DNA of 64,000 bases, taken from NCBI GenBank assembly GCA_002698785.1, contig PAAG01000007.1:1-64000 (forward strand), written 5' to 3'. This document shows positions 34,784 to 43,187 of this stretch, one piece after another; position 1 is the first letter of the stretch; every line of letters starts with the position of its first letter. A program made the position numbers and the translations under genes. Origin of the DNA: Verrucomicrobiales bacterium. GTDB lineage: Bacteria; Verrucomicrobiota; Verrucomicrobiia; Verrucomicrobiales; DEV007. The notes under the pieces were generated by a model. The model saw only the letters and a program-made list of their open reading frames with translations, ran no database searches and had not been told where the DNA came from.

Positions 34784-36109
34784 TCATTTGGCTCTGCAGC
34801 TCTCTGTTGTGTCCACGGTTTCGCGGATGAGTGTTTCAATTCGATCCAGCATCGTTCTCTTGTCGCCCCGGTTTTCTATGCGTTGGCGGGCCGAGGCTCC
34901 CATATCCTTTCTTTGAATCGGATTTTGAATGATTGAGAACAGGGCGTCTGCCCATGCTCCCGGGGTGGGATTGGTAACAAGAGTGCCTTCCTTACCGTCC
35001 TCGAACATTTCAGACACTCCTCCTACATCGGATGCGACCACCGGTAGGGCGGCCGCCATCGCTTCCTGTATGGCGAGTGGAGTTACTTCTTGAATTGCAG
35101 GATGAAAGTAAAAGTCTGCCACCTGAAGAAATCGGGAGACCTGGCCAGCATCGGAATAGGGAGCTGTTTCCACTGTGATGCTCTCGGATCTCCAGATTTC
35201 TTCGCGTTTTTTCTCCCCGACTAGAACCAGTCGGACGTGTTCTGTTGGAAGGGAAGAGCGAGACAGTCTCTTTTCCACCTCAGGAAGGCTTCGCTGGAGC
35301 AGGGCAAAATCTTTGTATGGATTGGTGACCGGCTTATTTGCAACGAATACTCCGATGATCTCATGTGGGGCATAGCTCATCTGTACTCTCAACTGTTCTG
35401 AATCTTGATTGGGTGCGTAGTTTTCCAAGTCGATTCCGTAGGGTATTACGGACACTTCTATTGCAGCCTGGTTCAAGACTGACTTTTTGACCATTCGCTC
35501 GAGCCATCGGCAGGGGACGACGATGTGCAGCCTCGATCGATAGTAGATCTTGTTCTTTCGTTTCCAGTTCTTTCTGGTTCCGTCGACGCTCAGAGCGGGA
35601 GGTGAATCCAAGTAGGGGCAGTTCCCGCAACCGGTTATCCACCGGTTGCAATCTCTGGAAAAGGCGCAGTGGCCGGTCATGGGCCATTGGTCGTGAAGAA
35701 ACCAGAAAAAGGGACGATGGCTTGAAATTCCTGGTAGCATTCGGAGGTCGAAGTAGCCGCCGTGGAGATTGTGAGCGAGGATTGCTTTTGGATTTGTTAG
35801 TCCAGAAAGGGTCGTCAGCCATCGTGTATACGGATAGTGAAACGACTCTCGACCGAGGAGGCGATCCCGCTTCAGGTTTGCTTTTTGAAGTAGAACAGGG
35901 GGATGCCTGGCGACGGTTCTGTAGTCGAAATACGGACTCGCGTGCATCGCATGCACATCGGGATCGGTCCCGTTCTTCTCGCCGACCAGCATCCTGGAAA
36001 TCCAGCCTCTTTCCGCAAGACCTCGGTGGATTGAGGTAGCTACGTTCTCGGCGCCTCCACCAACGTCGGAGGTGCTAAGAGATAGAATACTGTTTTCTGC
36101 CGAATCCAC
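34784..36109 (-). CDS. Glycosyltransferase family 4
   Basis: A 441-residue GT-B enzyme. The N-terminal domain begins LSTSDVGGGAENVATSIHRGLAERGW (acceptor side). The C-terminal domain has the sugar-nucleotide site: FHPAIQEVTPLAIQEAMAAALPVVASDVGGVSEMFEDGKEG, with the E-x7-E pattern. A cysteine-rich insert (FSRDCNRWITGCGNCP) is found in some exopolysaccharide transferases. The start is GTG 36109, 11 nt after the stop of the GT2 gene upstream, so the two are probably co-transcribed for a surface glycan. Confidence 0.88.
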   Translation of the reverse strand: MDSAENSILSLSTSDVGGGAENVATSIHRGLAERGWISRMLVGEKNGTDPDVHAMHASPYFDYRTVARHPPVLLQKANLKRDRLLGRESFHYPYTRWLTTLSGLTNPKAILAHNLHGGYFDLRMLPGISSHRPFFWFLHDQWPMTGHCAFSRDCNRWITGCGNCPYLDSPPALSVDGTRKNWKRKNKIYYRSRLHIVVPCRWLERMVKKSVLNQAAIEVSVIPYGIDLENYAPNQDSEQLRVQMSYAPHEIIGVFVANKPVTNPYKDFALLQRSLPEVEKRLSRSSLPTEHVRLVLVGEKKREEIWRSESITVETAPYSDAGQVSRFLQVADFYFHPAIQEVTPLAIQEAMAAALPVVASDVGGVSEMFEDGKEGTLVTNPTPGAWADALFSIIQNPIQRKDMGASARQRIENRGDKRTMLDRIETLIRETVDTTESCRAK

Positions 36110-36120
36110 TCACTCTTGTT

Positions 36121-37602
36121 CTATTGTTTTTCAAAATGGAGCGAAAAGACCGGTAGTGCCAAGTCGCGCGGTTCTTCCGAGGGCTTTCCCGACAGTGGGG
36201 TTGCGCGAATGAGAAGCTCGCCCCATTTTGCCTTTTCTCCTGTCACTCCGAGCCCGGATACTTGGATCTTTCGGTGGTCGATCCAAGTGGTGTCTACTGC
36301 CTTTCCGTTCCACATCGCGGCAATGGTTTTCTGGGTGGTGGGATCGATAATGCCTCCGGTATCTATGGTGACAGTCCAATCACCGTTTCCGAGAGCGAGG
36401 ATCCAGCCGCAGAATGGAGTGCCCCAGCGGAAAGGGTTACCCTCATACTTTTCTGATCCATAAAATCCCAGCCAGCGAATTGTGTCTTTGTGAGTATCTT
36501 TTCTCTCCAGGAAACCAGTGGGTGAAATCGCGGTCTGATCCTCAATTTCGTTTTCCGAAATTCCGCTTCGCAGACAACCGTGAAACGCTTTTGCCCGACA
36601 GAGTTCCACGTAGCTGCGGCATTGTTCACGATACAGTTGAAAACGGTAGTCTGTTCGCCCGAATGCGATGGCAAACCGTGTTTCCCAATAGAGCCATTCT
36701 GCTGTTTGTCGCAGGATGCGCGGAAAGAACCCGAAGATGGCGGAGCCGACCAATGTCGGTGTTCGTCGAGAGATGTATTGATCAAAAGCGCGGTCTCCCT
36801 CTGGACTTGTCAGCCATTTCAGGAGACGTCTCGCTGTCGAGGGCCTTGACTGCCACAGGTCAGTGAGTTCCGGAGGTATATCGAGATACTCGATCCACGA
36901 GCTTTCCGGCAGATCAGCACGGTATTTCATCTCGCCGTCGATGAAACGCTTCAGGTCGTCCCTGTGGAGTGGCATCGTCTCCTGGTTGACGTGGTATACT
37001 TTTGCCCGGTCGTCGAGGCCGACTTTTGCTCCGGCTTTCGCGAGTTCGAGTGAGAGGATCAGTTCGGAGTAGAGGTCGTATTTCGGTTTCAGACCTCCTA
37101 ACCGATGCACCCAATCTCTGCGAATGGCGAAGCCGCGCAGGCGAAGAAGGTTCCATTGGCCCTCAGCGCGAAGTTCTGGCGTGAGGTGGTGAAAGATCTG
37201 CTCTTCCATCCAGGCTACGTCGGTCTTATTGATGTGGCCGGTGTCGACGCTGAAGGCATCGAGGCCGTTGTCTTCTGCTGCGGTGAGGACATCCTGCAGG
37301 GTGGTTTTTGCCGGAATGCAATGCAGCTCCGACACAAAGATCCATTCGGCATCGGCGGCCATGAGAGCGACCTGCCACAGGTCGATTGCAGTAGGGTATT
37401 TCCCGGGGAGGACTTTGTCGCCTGGGGCTAAGTGCTCTTCTATGATGGCCTTTGACTCAGGTTCGTCGTCCGGGTAAGCGATCACGACCTGGAATTCGTC
37501 TCGTGGGAGCGTCTGGCCTTTTACCCATTTCTCCAAATGCAGGAGTTCCTCGCCGCGGGCTTCGCACCAGGGGAGGATGACTGAGATTCTGGGGTGGGGC
37601 AT
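36121..37602 (-). CDS. Glycosyltransferase family 2
   Basis: A 493-residue protein with a GT-A domain at the N-terminus (ISVILPWCEARGEELLHLEKWVKGQTL). The usual D-x-D is represented by an FVSELHC segment and is not certain. The last 140 residues form an extra region with no recognised family. It precedes the GT4 gene by 11 nt and probably acts in the same glycan pathway. Confidence 0.82.
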   Translation of the reverse strand: MPHPRISVILPWCEARGEELLHLEKWVKGQTLPRDEFQVVIAYPDDEPESKAIIEEHLAPGDKVLPGKYPTAIDLWQVALMAADAEWIFVSELHCIPAKTTLQDVLTAAEDNGLDAFSVDTGHINKTDVAWMEEQIFHHLTPELRAEGQWNLLRLRGFAIRRDWVHRLGGLKPKYDLYSELILSLELAKAGAKVGLDDRAKVYHVNQETMPLHRDDLKRFIDGEMKYRADLPESSWIEYLDIPPELTDLWQSRPSTARRLLKWLTSPEGDRAFDQYISRRTPTLVGSAIFGFFPRILRQTAEWLYWETRFAIAFGRTDYRFQLYREQCRSYVELCRAKAFHGCLRSGISENEIEDQTAISPTGFLERKDTHKDTIRWLGFYGSEKYEGNPFRWGTPFCGWILALGNGDWTVTIDTGGIIDPTTQKTIAAMWNGKAVDTTWIDHRKIQVSGLGVTGEKAKWGELLIRATPLSGKPSEEPRDLALPVFSLHFEKQ

Positions 37603-37794
37603 GGAGGAGGGGGCGATTCTTGCGTTTGCACCTTCAGCCTGATGGGAAAGTCAGTCAATTGGGGAAGCGGAAAGGACGTGGAGTTGCTTTGATGGGATAG
37701 TGATGGTCGTATGAGAGTTTGAAGTCGGAGGGCATCGAGAAGAAAAGATGCGTATCTCTGAATTTTGTTCGTCCATAGTGAACCTAACATTCCC

Positions 37795-38940
37795 ATGGAA
37801 GAACTTATCGCAATCATTGGAGCTGGAATTGGTGGCCTTACCTTGGCTGCTCGACTGGAGCGTGAGAAGATTCCGTATCGAGTTTATGAGAAAGCGCCTG
37901 TGCTAGGTGAGGTCGGGGCCGGTCTTGGCCTGTGGTCGAACGCTGTGCTGTGCCTGGAGAAGGTAGGGGTGGATGGAGATTTCTGGTCGCGATCGGGCTG
38001 CGAAGTCTTTCGGGCGGAGATGGCGAACGCCGAAGGGAAAATACTGTCGAGCTGCGATGTGCGGCCGGTAGCGGAGAAGGTGGGTGCGAGCTCGTTTGTC
38101 GTACATCGGGCCGATTTGCACGGTGCGATCTATGGGCAGATCAATCCGGAATCAGTCGTTACCGGCAAGAAGCTTTCAGGTATGGAGGAGAAAGAGAATG
38201 GGGTGCTCCTGCGATTCTCGGATGGTTCCACAGCGAGTGCTTCCATGGTCGTCGGTGCTGATGGGTTGCGATCACAGGTACGGGCCCAGACGTTCGGCGA
38301 CGAGCCTCCCCGGTATTCCGGCCAGACTTGCTACCGAGGAATCGCTCGGTTGAACATTGAGGAGCGACATGCCCTTCGCGAGATCCAAGGGCGGGGCCTC
38401 CGTGCTGCGGTGATTCCTTTGGATGACGAGCGGGTCTACTGGTGGACGACTGAGAATGTCACAGAAGGTGGCCGAAGGGAACCCAGGAAAGAGAAAGACT
38501 ATCTTCTTTCGAACTTTGCCGATTGGGCGTTCGGGGTGCCGGAAGCAATCGAGGCGACCGATGCTGAGGCCATTCTGCGAAACGATCTCTATGATCGACC
38601 ACCTTTGCCAACCTGGTCGAAAGGCAGGGTTACCTTGTTAGGAGATGCGGCCCATCCCACGACGCCGAATCTTGGGCAGGGGGCCTGTATGGCGATTGAA
38701 GATGGGTTTGTACTGGGAGGTCTCCTGGGTGAGAAGTTCGATGCCGAAGCCTTCTCTGAGTATGAAAGCCTTCGGAAGGATCGTTGCGAGGCGATTGTCA
38801 AAGAGTCGCGACGGTTTGGCTGGATCGGCGGATGGGAGAACCCCGCAGCGGTGAAGATTCGTGAATTCCTGCTGGCAACGACTCCGGAGACTTTTGTCCG
38901 AAAATCGATGGAGAAACATATCGCGCCGCAGGGTGGGTGA
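37795..38940 (+). CDS. FAD-dependent monooxygenase, salicylate-hydroxylase-like
   Basis: A 381-residue flavoprotein of the PHBH fold. It has the N-terminal dinucleotide site (IIGAGIGGLTLAARLERE), the mid DG motif (VVGADGLRSQVR) and the C-terminal GD motif (VTLLGDAAHPTTPNLGQGACMAIEDG). Such enzymes hydroxylate aromatic or other rings using NAD(P)H and oxygen. ATG 37795 is chosen over TTG 37765. No pathway neighbours suggest a substrate. A nested hairpin at 38973-39017 follows. Confidence 0.9.
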   Translation: MEELIAIIGAGIGGLTLAARLEREKIPYRVYEKAPVLGEVGAGLGLWSNAVLCLEKVGVDGDFWSRSGCEVFRAEMANAEGKILSSCDVRPVAEKVGASSFVVHRADLHGAIYGQINPESVVTGKKLSGMEEKENGVLLRFSDGSTASASMVVGADGLRSQVRAQTFGDEPPRYSGQTCYRGIARLNIEERHALREIQGRGLRAAVIPLDDERVYWWTTENVTEGGRREPRKEKDYLLSNFADWAFGVPEAIEATDAEAILRNDLYDRPPLPTWSKGRVTLLGDAAHPTTPNLGQGACMAIEDGFVLGGLLGEKFDAEAFSEYESLRKDRCEAIVKESRRFGWIGGWENPAAVKIREFLLATTPETFVRKSMEKHIAPQGG

Positions 38941-38972
38941 GAGGGCAAAAACCGAATATTAGAATACGAAAC

Positions 38973-39017
38973 CGGCTCCCTGAACGGTTCGTGTTATCGA
39001 ACCGTCCGCTGGAGCCG
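38973..39017. terminator. Nested hairpin, probable bidirectional terminator
   Basis: An outer 7-bp stem (CGGCTCC / GGAGCCG) and an inner 8-bp stem (ACGGTTCG / CGAACCGT) with a 6-nt loop. It lies between the convergent monooxygenase and csbD-like genes. T-runs on either side are short. Confidence 0.6.
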
Positions 39018-39044
39018 TTCGTTGTGCGGTGGATGCTCTTCTTA

Positions 39045-39242
39045 CTAGAGAGAGTTGGCGAACTCGTCTACTTCGCGTTCGGCCTCTTCTCGTGCGCAAC
39101 CGTAGCGCTCCTGAACTTTGCCGACGAGTTGGTCTCTCTTTCCTTCGGCGACGTCGAGGTCGTCGTCTGTGAGCTTTCCCCATTTTTCTTTGGCTTTTCC
39201 TTTTGTCTGTTTCCAGTTTCCTTTTACTTGGTCCCAATTCAT
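39045..39242 (-). CDS. CsbD family stress protein
   Basis: A 65-residue CsbD-like protein: MNWDQVKGNWKQTKGKAKEKWG at the start, DDDLDVAEGKRDQLVGKVQERYG in the middle and a short acidic tail. The frame is open to 39413, but MNWDQ at 39242 is the conserved family start. CsbD proteins are small, hydrophilic and induced in general stress; their exact role is unknown. Confidence 0.9.
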   Translation of the reverse strand: MNWDQVKGNWKQTKGKAKEKWGKLTDDDLDVAEGKRDQLVGKVQERYGCAREEAEREVDEFANSL

Positions 39243-40109
39243 ATTTTTAAGTGTGTTAGGTTTTTTGCTCAAACGGTTGTCGTTTGATGTATCCATTACT
39301 TTTGCAGGTTCTACGCCACGCCTCGATTCCCGTTCCAGAGGCCTAAGTGCAGTCGTTTTGCCAAAATTCGATTGCATAGAGCGCAGATCACTATGCAGGC
39401 TGCATGGACGCAAACCGAAGAGGGCGGTTCCCTTCCGTACTTCGTCGACGACGAAAGGAGAACCTACCTAACCACTTCGAAACTAGCTGAAATGTAAATT
39501 TCCGTGGATAAGGCTAAGGATTCGCGATCTCATCGATTCGGACAACGGCAACTGCTGTTTCCGATACAACCAAGCCGATGATCAAGTAACTAAGGCACAA
39601 TCGACTGAACTCGCCGCATCGTAGGCACGGCATAGTCTGGACCGTTCCGAATGATGTCGTTCAAGCTGAGGTTAGGTCTCGTTTGCAGAGGAAGGGGGTG
39701 CAAAGCATAGATGATGTCTTCCCGTCGTTGGTTTCTCGTTAACTTGCGGTTCAAGCCAGTCCGGAAACGATTGGGCATCAGGGCGTTTGAAATTCGTTGT
39801 AATCGGTAAACAGTGACCCGGTTGGCTGTGTTAGGGGGGGACGGTTTTTTCGCAGTTCAGTATTGCGGAGAATAAGTAGAATAAACCTTCAAACCGGTTA
39901 GCTCTGTTTTGTAGAGGCAAATCGAGCCGTCGAGAAGCCGGTAAGGAATGGTTCTTTTTTAACACTCTACCTATACTCTTGCCGCGCTCTCCCGGTACTT
40001 TTCTTCTGCACGTTGCGCGACGGGCAAGGCCTTTATCTAAATGGCGTTCTCGATTGACCCTTTCTATTTCGGCTGAAATTGTTACCCTTGTCGGTGGTTC
40101 GTATCAGTG
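39243..40109. other. Gene-poor stretch of about 870 bases
   Basis: No convincing gene. A 62-codon minus-strand frame at 39590-39778 has no recognisable motif. There is no tRNA, no good terminator and no long repeat. It may hold promoters for csbD and the gene at 40110, an unrecognised RNA or a decayed gene. Confidence 0.5.
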
Positions 40110-40625
40110 ATGAGTGAAATTATTCAAAAAATAGATAGAGAGCATCGTTTCCTGGTAAATAAGTTTCACTACAAATATACTTTCAATGGGCAGAGGTTCG
40201 TTCGGGTGTTAACCGGGGTTTATTGGACGTCCATACTTGTAATCTGGGGGATTACATCAATCTGGTTCGGACTCTCATGGTTCATTCCTTTTTTCCTGTT
40301 TGCTTTCCTTATGGACCTAGCCATTCATGGTGTTTTCGGCAAAAGACGTTCCCTAGTATCGGCATGGGAGAAAACACTCAAACAGGGGCATGAAGTTCGA
40401 ACGGTTCGCTGGGTAATTGGAAATGGGAAGGTCATTCTACGAGATGAGTCGAACGGGATAGAGCATGAGCTTTTGGAGGACAAAATCGAGGGGGTTCGTA
40501 ACTTTGAAGGTAGGCAAATTATAGAATGGAGGATGATTGATAACGAAGGACCTCGACTCCTCGTTGTTCCAGAAGGCGTCTTTGCCAAAGTAACTTTGTG
40601 TGAATTTCCTTTAGAAGAGGATTGA
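40110..40625 (+). CDS. Hypothetical membrane protein, YcxB-like
   Basis: A 171-residue protein with two close membrane helices (about 35-53 and 56-75) and a C-terminal soluble part with alternating strands. The general layout (short N-terminal strand, two helices, PH-like C-terminus) resembles YcxB-like proteins. GTG 40107 and ATG 40110 are adjacent; ATG is chosen. Function unknown. Confidence 0.65.
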   Translation: MSEIIQKIDREHRFLVNKFHYKYTFNGQRFVRVLTGVYWTSILVIWGITSIWFGLSWFIPFFLFAFLMDLAIHGVFGKRRSLVSAWEKTLKQGHEVRTVRWVIGNGKVILRDESNGIEHELLEDKIEGVRNFEGRQIIEWRMIDNEGPRLLVVPEGVFAKVTLCEFPLEED

Positions 40626-40822
40626 TGGTGCTGAGTGCCGGGGGCGAATCGATCCCGTGATCTCGCTGCAGAAGAACTCGGAGTTTTCTACCGCGCAGTC
40701 CAATGGGAAATTCAATTGGATAGGAGCGAAGAAGTTTGCACACGAATGCGCTACGCTTCACGAATGAAACGAATTTTCACGAAGCAGGGCTTCTAGCCGC
40801 GAAAATACTATTTCTTACAAAG

Positions 40823-42241
40823 TTACAAAATCCCCCCCGCCACATACTCTTTCGATCCATCCACCCCATCGGCGAAGATGTGGGCTTCGCGGATGAAGCG
40901 GTCGATCTGGGCTTTCACGGCTCCGGCGTTGGCTTTGCCTTCGTCGAGGCAGGCCTGGAGTTCTTCTTTGGTCATGCCAAGGCTGCCGTCTTCTGCTAGG
41001 CGGTCGATGGTGTCGTTCTCTTTGCTCTCTCCTGTGCGGTAGGCTTTGGCGGCGGCTACGGCGTGCTCTTTGATGGCTTCGTGGGCGGTCTCGCGACCAA
41101 TGCCGTTTTTGACGGCGGTCATCATGATGGTGGTGGAGAGAAGGAAGGGCAAATAATGCTGGTTCTCGCGCTCAATTACGGCGGGGTAGACGTCCATCTG
41201 GTCGAGGATGGTGATGAAGGTCTCCAGCAAACCATCGGCGGCGAAGAAGGCATCGGGCAGCATGACGCGACGGACGACTGAGCAGGAGACGTCGCCTTCG
41301 TTCCACTGGTCGCCAGCGAGGCTGCTGGCCATGGTGAGGTAGCCGCCGAGGATGGTCTTGAATCCGTTGATGCGTTCGCACGAACGGCTATTCATTTTGT
41401 GCGGCATGGCGGAGGAGCCGACCTGTCCTTTGGCGAAGCCTTCGCTGGCGAGTTCGTGCCCGGCCATGAGGCGGAGGGTCTTGGCGAAGCTGCTGGGTCC
41501 GCTGGCGATACCGTTGAGCACCGCTACAGTTTCGAGGTCTAGGCTGCGTGGGTAGACCTGCCCGACGTTGGTAAAGATACGGTGGATGCCGAGGTGCCCG
41601 GCGACGCGGTTTTCGAGGTCGAGGACCTTTTTGGAATCGCCTTCGAAGAGGGAGAGTTGGTCGAGTTGGGTTCCGACGGCGCCTTTGAGCCCGCGAACGG
41701 GGTAGTTCTCGATGAGTTGGACGAGGCTCTGGGCAGCGAGTTGGAGCTCTTCGCCGAACATGGCCATGCGTTTGCCGTAGGTAGTGATCTGGGCGGCGAC
41801 GTTGTGGGTGCGAGCGGTGATGATGAGGTCGCGATACTGGTCAGCGAGTTTGGCGAGGCGGTGGAGGCAGGCGGCGGTTTTGAACTGGATGACGTGGAGG
41901 GCTCGGTAGACCTGAAGCTGCTCGACGTTTTCGGTAAGGTCGCGCGAGGTCATTCCTTTGTGGATGTGCTCGTGCCCGGCGAGTTCGCAGAATTCTTCGA
42001 TGCGGGCTTTCACATCGTGCCGGGTGGTCCGTTCGCGTTTGTCGATGGATGCTACGTCGATGTTGTTGATGACGGATTCGTAGTCGTCGATGGCCTGCTG
42101 AGGGATGGGAAGACCGAGGTCTTTCTGCGCCTTCATGACGGCGACCCAGAGTTCGCGTTCGAGGCGGATTTTACCTTCGGGTGACCAGACGTCTTTCATG
42201 TCTGGAGTGGCGTAGCGTTCGGCGAGGACGTTGGGAATCAT
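40823..42241 (-). CDS. purB: Adenylosuccinate lyase
   Basis: A 472-residue fumarase/aspartase superfamily enzyme that makes AMP from adenylosuccinate and AICAR from SAICAR in purine synthesis. It has the signature GSSAMPHKMNSRSCE, the catalytic region HIHKGMTSRDLTENVEQ and a THNVAAQITTYGKR segment. The N-terminus (PNVLAERYATPDMKDVWSPEGKIRLER) is typical of PurB. The start at 42241 lies only 5 nt from the left inverted repeat of the four-helix-bundle cassette, so its upstream region appears to have been replaced by that repeat; no ribosome site is visible. Confidence 0.93.
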   Translation of the reverse strand: MIPNVLAERYATPDMKDVWSPEGKIRLERELWVAVMKAQKDLGLPIPQQAIDDYESVINNIDVASIDKRERTTRHDVKARIEEFCELAGHEHIHKGMTSRDLTENVEQLQVYRALHVIQFKTAACLHRLAKLADQYRDLIITARTHNVAAQITTYGKRMAMFGEELQLAAQSLVQLIENYPVRGLKGAVGTQLDQLSLFEGDSKKVLDLENRVAGHLGIHRIFTNVGQVYPRSLDLETVAVLNGIASGPSSFAKTLRLMAGHELASEGFAKGQVGSSAMPHKMNSRSCERINGFKTILGGYLTMASSLAGDQWNEGDVSCSVVRRVMLPDAFFAADGLLETFITILDQMDVYPAVIERENQHYLPFLLSTTIMMTAVKNGIGRETAHEAIKEHAVAAAKAYRTGESKENDTIDRLAEDGSLGMTKEELQACLDEGKANAGAVKAQIDRFIREAHIFADGVDGSKEYVAGGIL

Positions 42242-42246
42242 AGTCA

Positions 42247-42275
42247 GTAATCGGTGATCAGTAATCCGTAATCAG
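42247..42275. repeat. Left inverted repeat of the four-helix-bundle cassette
   Basis: A 29-bp repeat made of four tandem heptamers of the form GTRATCN. It matches the reverse complement of 42774-42802 at 27 of 29 positions. It contains the stop codon of the four-helix-bundle gene and lies directly before the purB start. Confidence 0.85.
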
Positions 42276-42727
42276 TTTTCCGAATCTGCGTTCAAGCGTG
42301 AATCGGAGGTTGGGAGGTAAGGGAGTTCTTCTTCTTGGAGTTTGTAATCGGGTTTTGCGAAAGTGTCGGCTTTTTTGATCATCGCTCCGAGCATTCGGCC
42401 GATTTCAGTGCAGAGGGTGGCTAGATCTTCTGCGGTTTCGAGGGAAATGTAGCTGCAATCGGCGGCTTCGGTGATCCAGTGCTGAGTTTCCTGTTGCTCG
42501 CCGTCTGCGTCGCTTAGTTTGGCGACGAAGTGCTTTGGGTAAAGGCGTTTTGCCCAAGCTTCTGCAATTTGCGCTCCAATAGAACGGGAAGAACGTCGAA
42601 TCTGGTCTGTCAGAGAAAATCTTTCTTCTTTCGGAAATGTCTTGGTCACATCAAATACAGCCCGCGCCAGTTCTCGTTGTTTTTGGTAGACTTTCAGTTC
42701 ACTGAAATGCTTCACGTAGCTACTCAT
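42272..42727 (-). CDS. Four-helix-bundle protein (23S rRNA IVS type)
   Basis: A 151-residue protein of the four-helix-bundle family first found in intervening sequences of 23S rRNA genes. Typical features are FSELKVYQKQRELARAVFDVTKTFPKEERFSLTDQIRRSSRSIGAQIAEAW and the later helix of ETQHWITEAADCSYIS. The frame is open to 42772, but ATG 42727 fits the family start. The whole gene lies between two 29-bp inverted repeats, so it resembles a cassette inserted between DUF971 and purB. Function of the family is not settled. Confidence 0.9.
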   Translation of the reverse strand: MSSYVKHFSELKVYQKQRELARAVFDVTKTFPKEERFSLTDQIRRSSRSIGAQIAEAWAKRLYPKHFVAKLSDADGEQQETQHWITEAADCSYISLETAEDLATLCTEIGRMLGAMIKKADTFAKPDYKLQEEELPYLPTSDSRLNADSEN

Positions 42728-42773
42728 ATCCGCGAGATGAGCTGAGTTTTGGCGGTGTGCGGTCTCATACAAT

Positions 42774-42802
42774 CTGATTACGGATTACAGATCACTGATT
42801 AC
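42774..42802. repeat. Right inverted repeat of the four-helix-bundle cassette
   Basis: The partner of 42247-42275 in inverted orientation (27/29 identical). It covers the last codons and the stop of the DUF971 gene. Confidence 0.85.
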
Positions 42803-43103
42803 CGTCTTCTGCGATTTTTTTGAGGTATTCGAAGGAGTAGATTCCGGTGTTGTGACCGTCGGAAAATTTGAACTGGAGGGCGTAGCCGCCGACGGGAGCC
42901 CAACCGGTGACGCGAACGCCGGTGAAGTCTTTGTCCTTTTGGTTTCCGGTGATGTCGTTGCCCAAAAGGTCGCGCTCGCCCTGGGTCTCGGCGCTGGGGG
43001 AGAGGGCGCGAAGGCGATCCATTGCGTAGAAGGACTCGGTGTCGTCCTGCCAGCGGATGGCGATTTCGTTTCCGATAATCTGTATGTCGGCGATGCCTGT
43101 CAT
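42792..43103 (-). CDS. DUF971 family protein
   Basis: A 103-residue DUF971 protein, related to the N-terminal domain of gamma-butyrobetaine hydroxylase and found in iron-sulfur cluster carriers. Marks are IRWQDDTESFYAMDRLRALSPSAE and a C-terminal GGYALQFKFSDGHNTGIYSFEYLKKI. Its stop lies inside the right repeat of the cassette, so the repeat may have altered the last few residues. It was probably the upstream neighbour of purB before the insertion. Confidence 0.88.
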   Translation of the reverse strand: MTGIADIQIIGNEIAIRWQDDTESFYAMDRLRALSPSAETQGERDLLGNDITGNQKDKDFTGVRVTGWAPVGGYALQFKFSDGHNTGIYSFEYLKKIAEDGNQ

Positions 43104-43187
43104 TTGGAGGGGGCATGATTAGCACGTAGCGTTGTGCGTGGCAACCGGGTATGGTTGGCGGGGTTTTGTATTTTGAATGCGTTTCTG

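Noticed and set aside
39590-39778. A 62-codon minus-strand frame in the gene-poor stretch
   Set aside because: No family resemblance and no supporting context; left as unannotated.
40628-40705. A tRNA-like segment on the minus strand ending in ACCA
   Set aside because: The anticodon-like and T-arm-like parts cannot be paired into a cloverleaf, and no 5' acceptor strand complements the 3' end.
41582-42184. A 200-codon plus-strand frame rich in Glu, Val, Asp and Gly
   Set aside because: It lies wholly antisense to purB, whose family match is certain; the composition is what a purB shadow gives.
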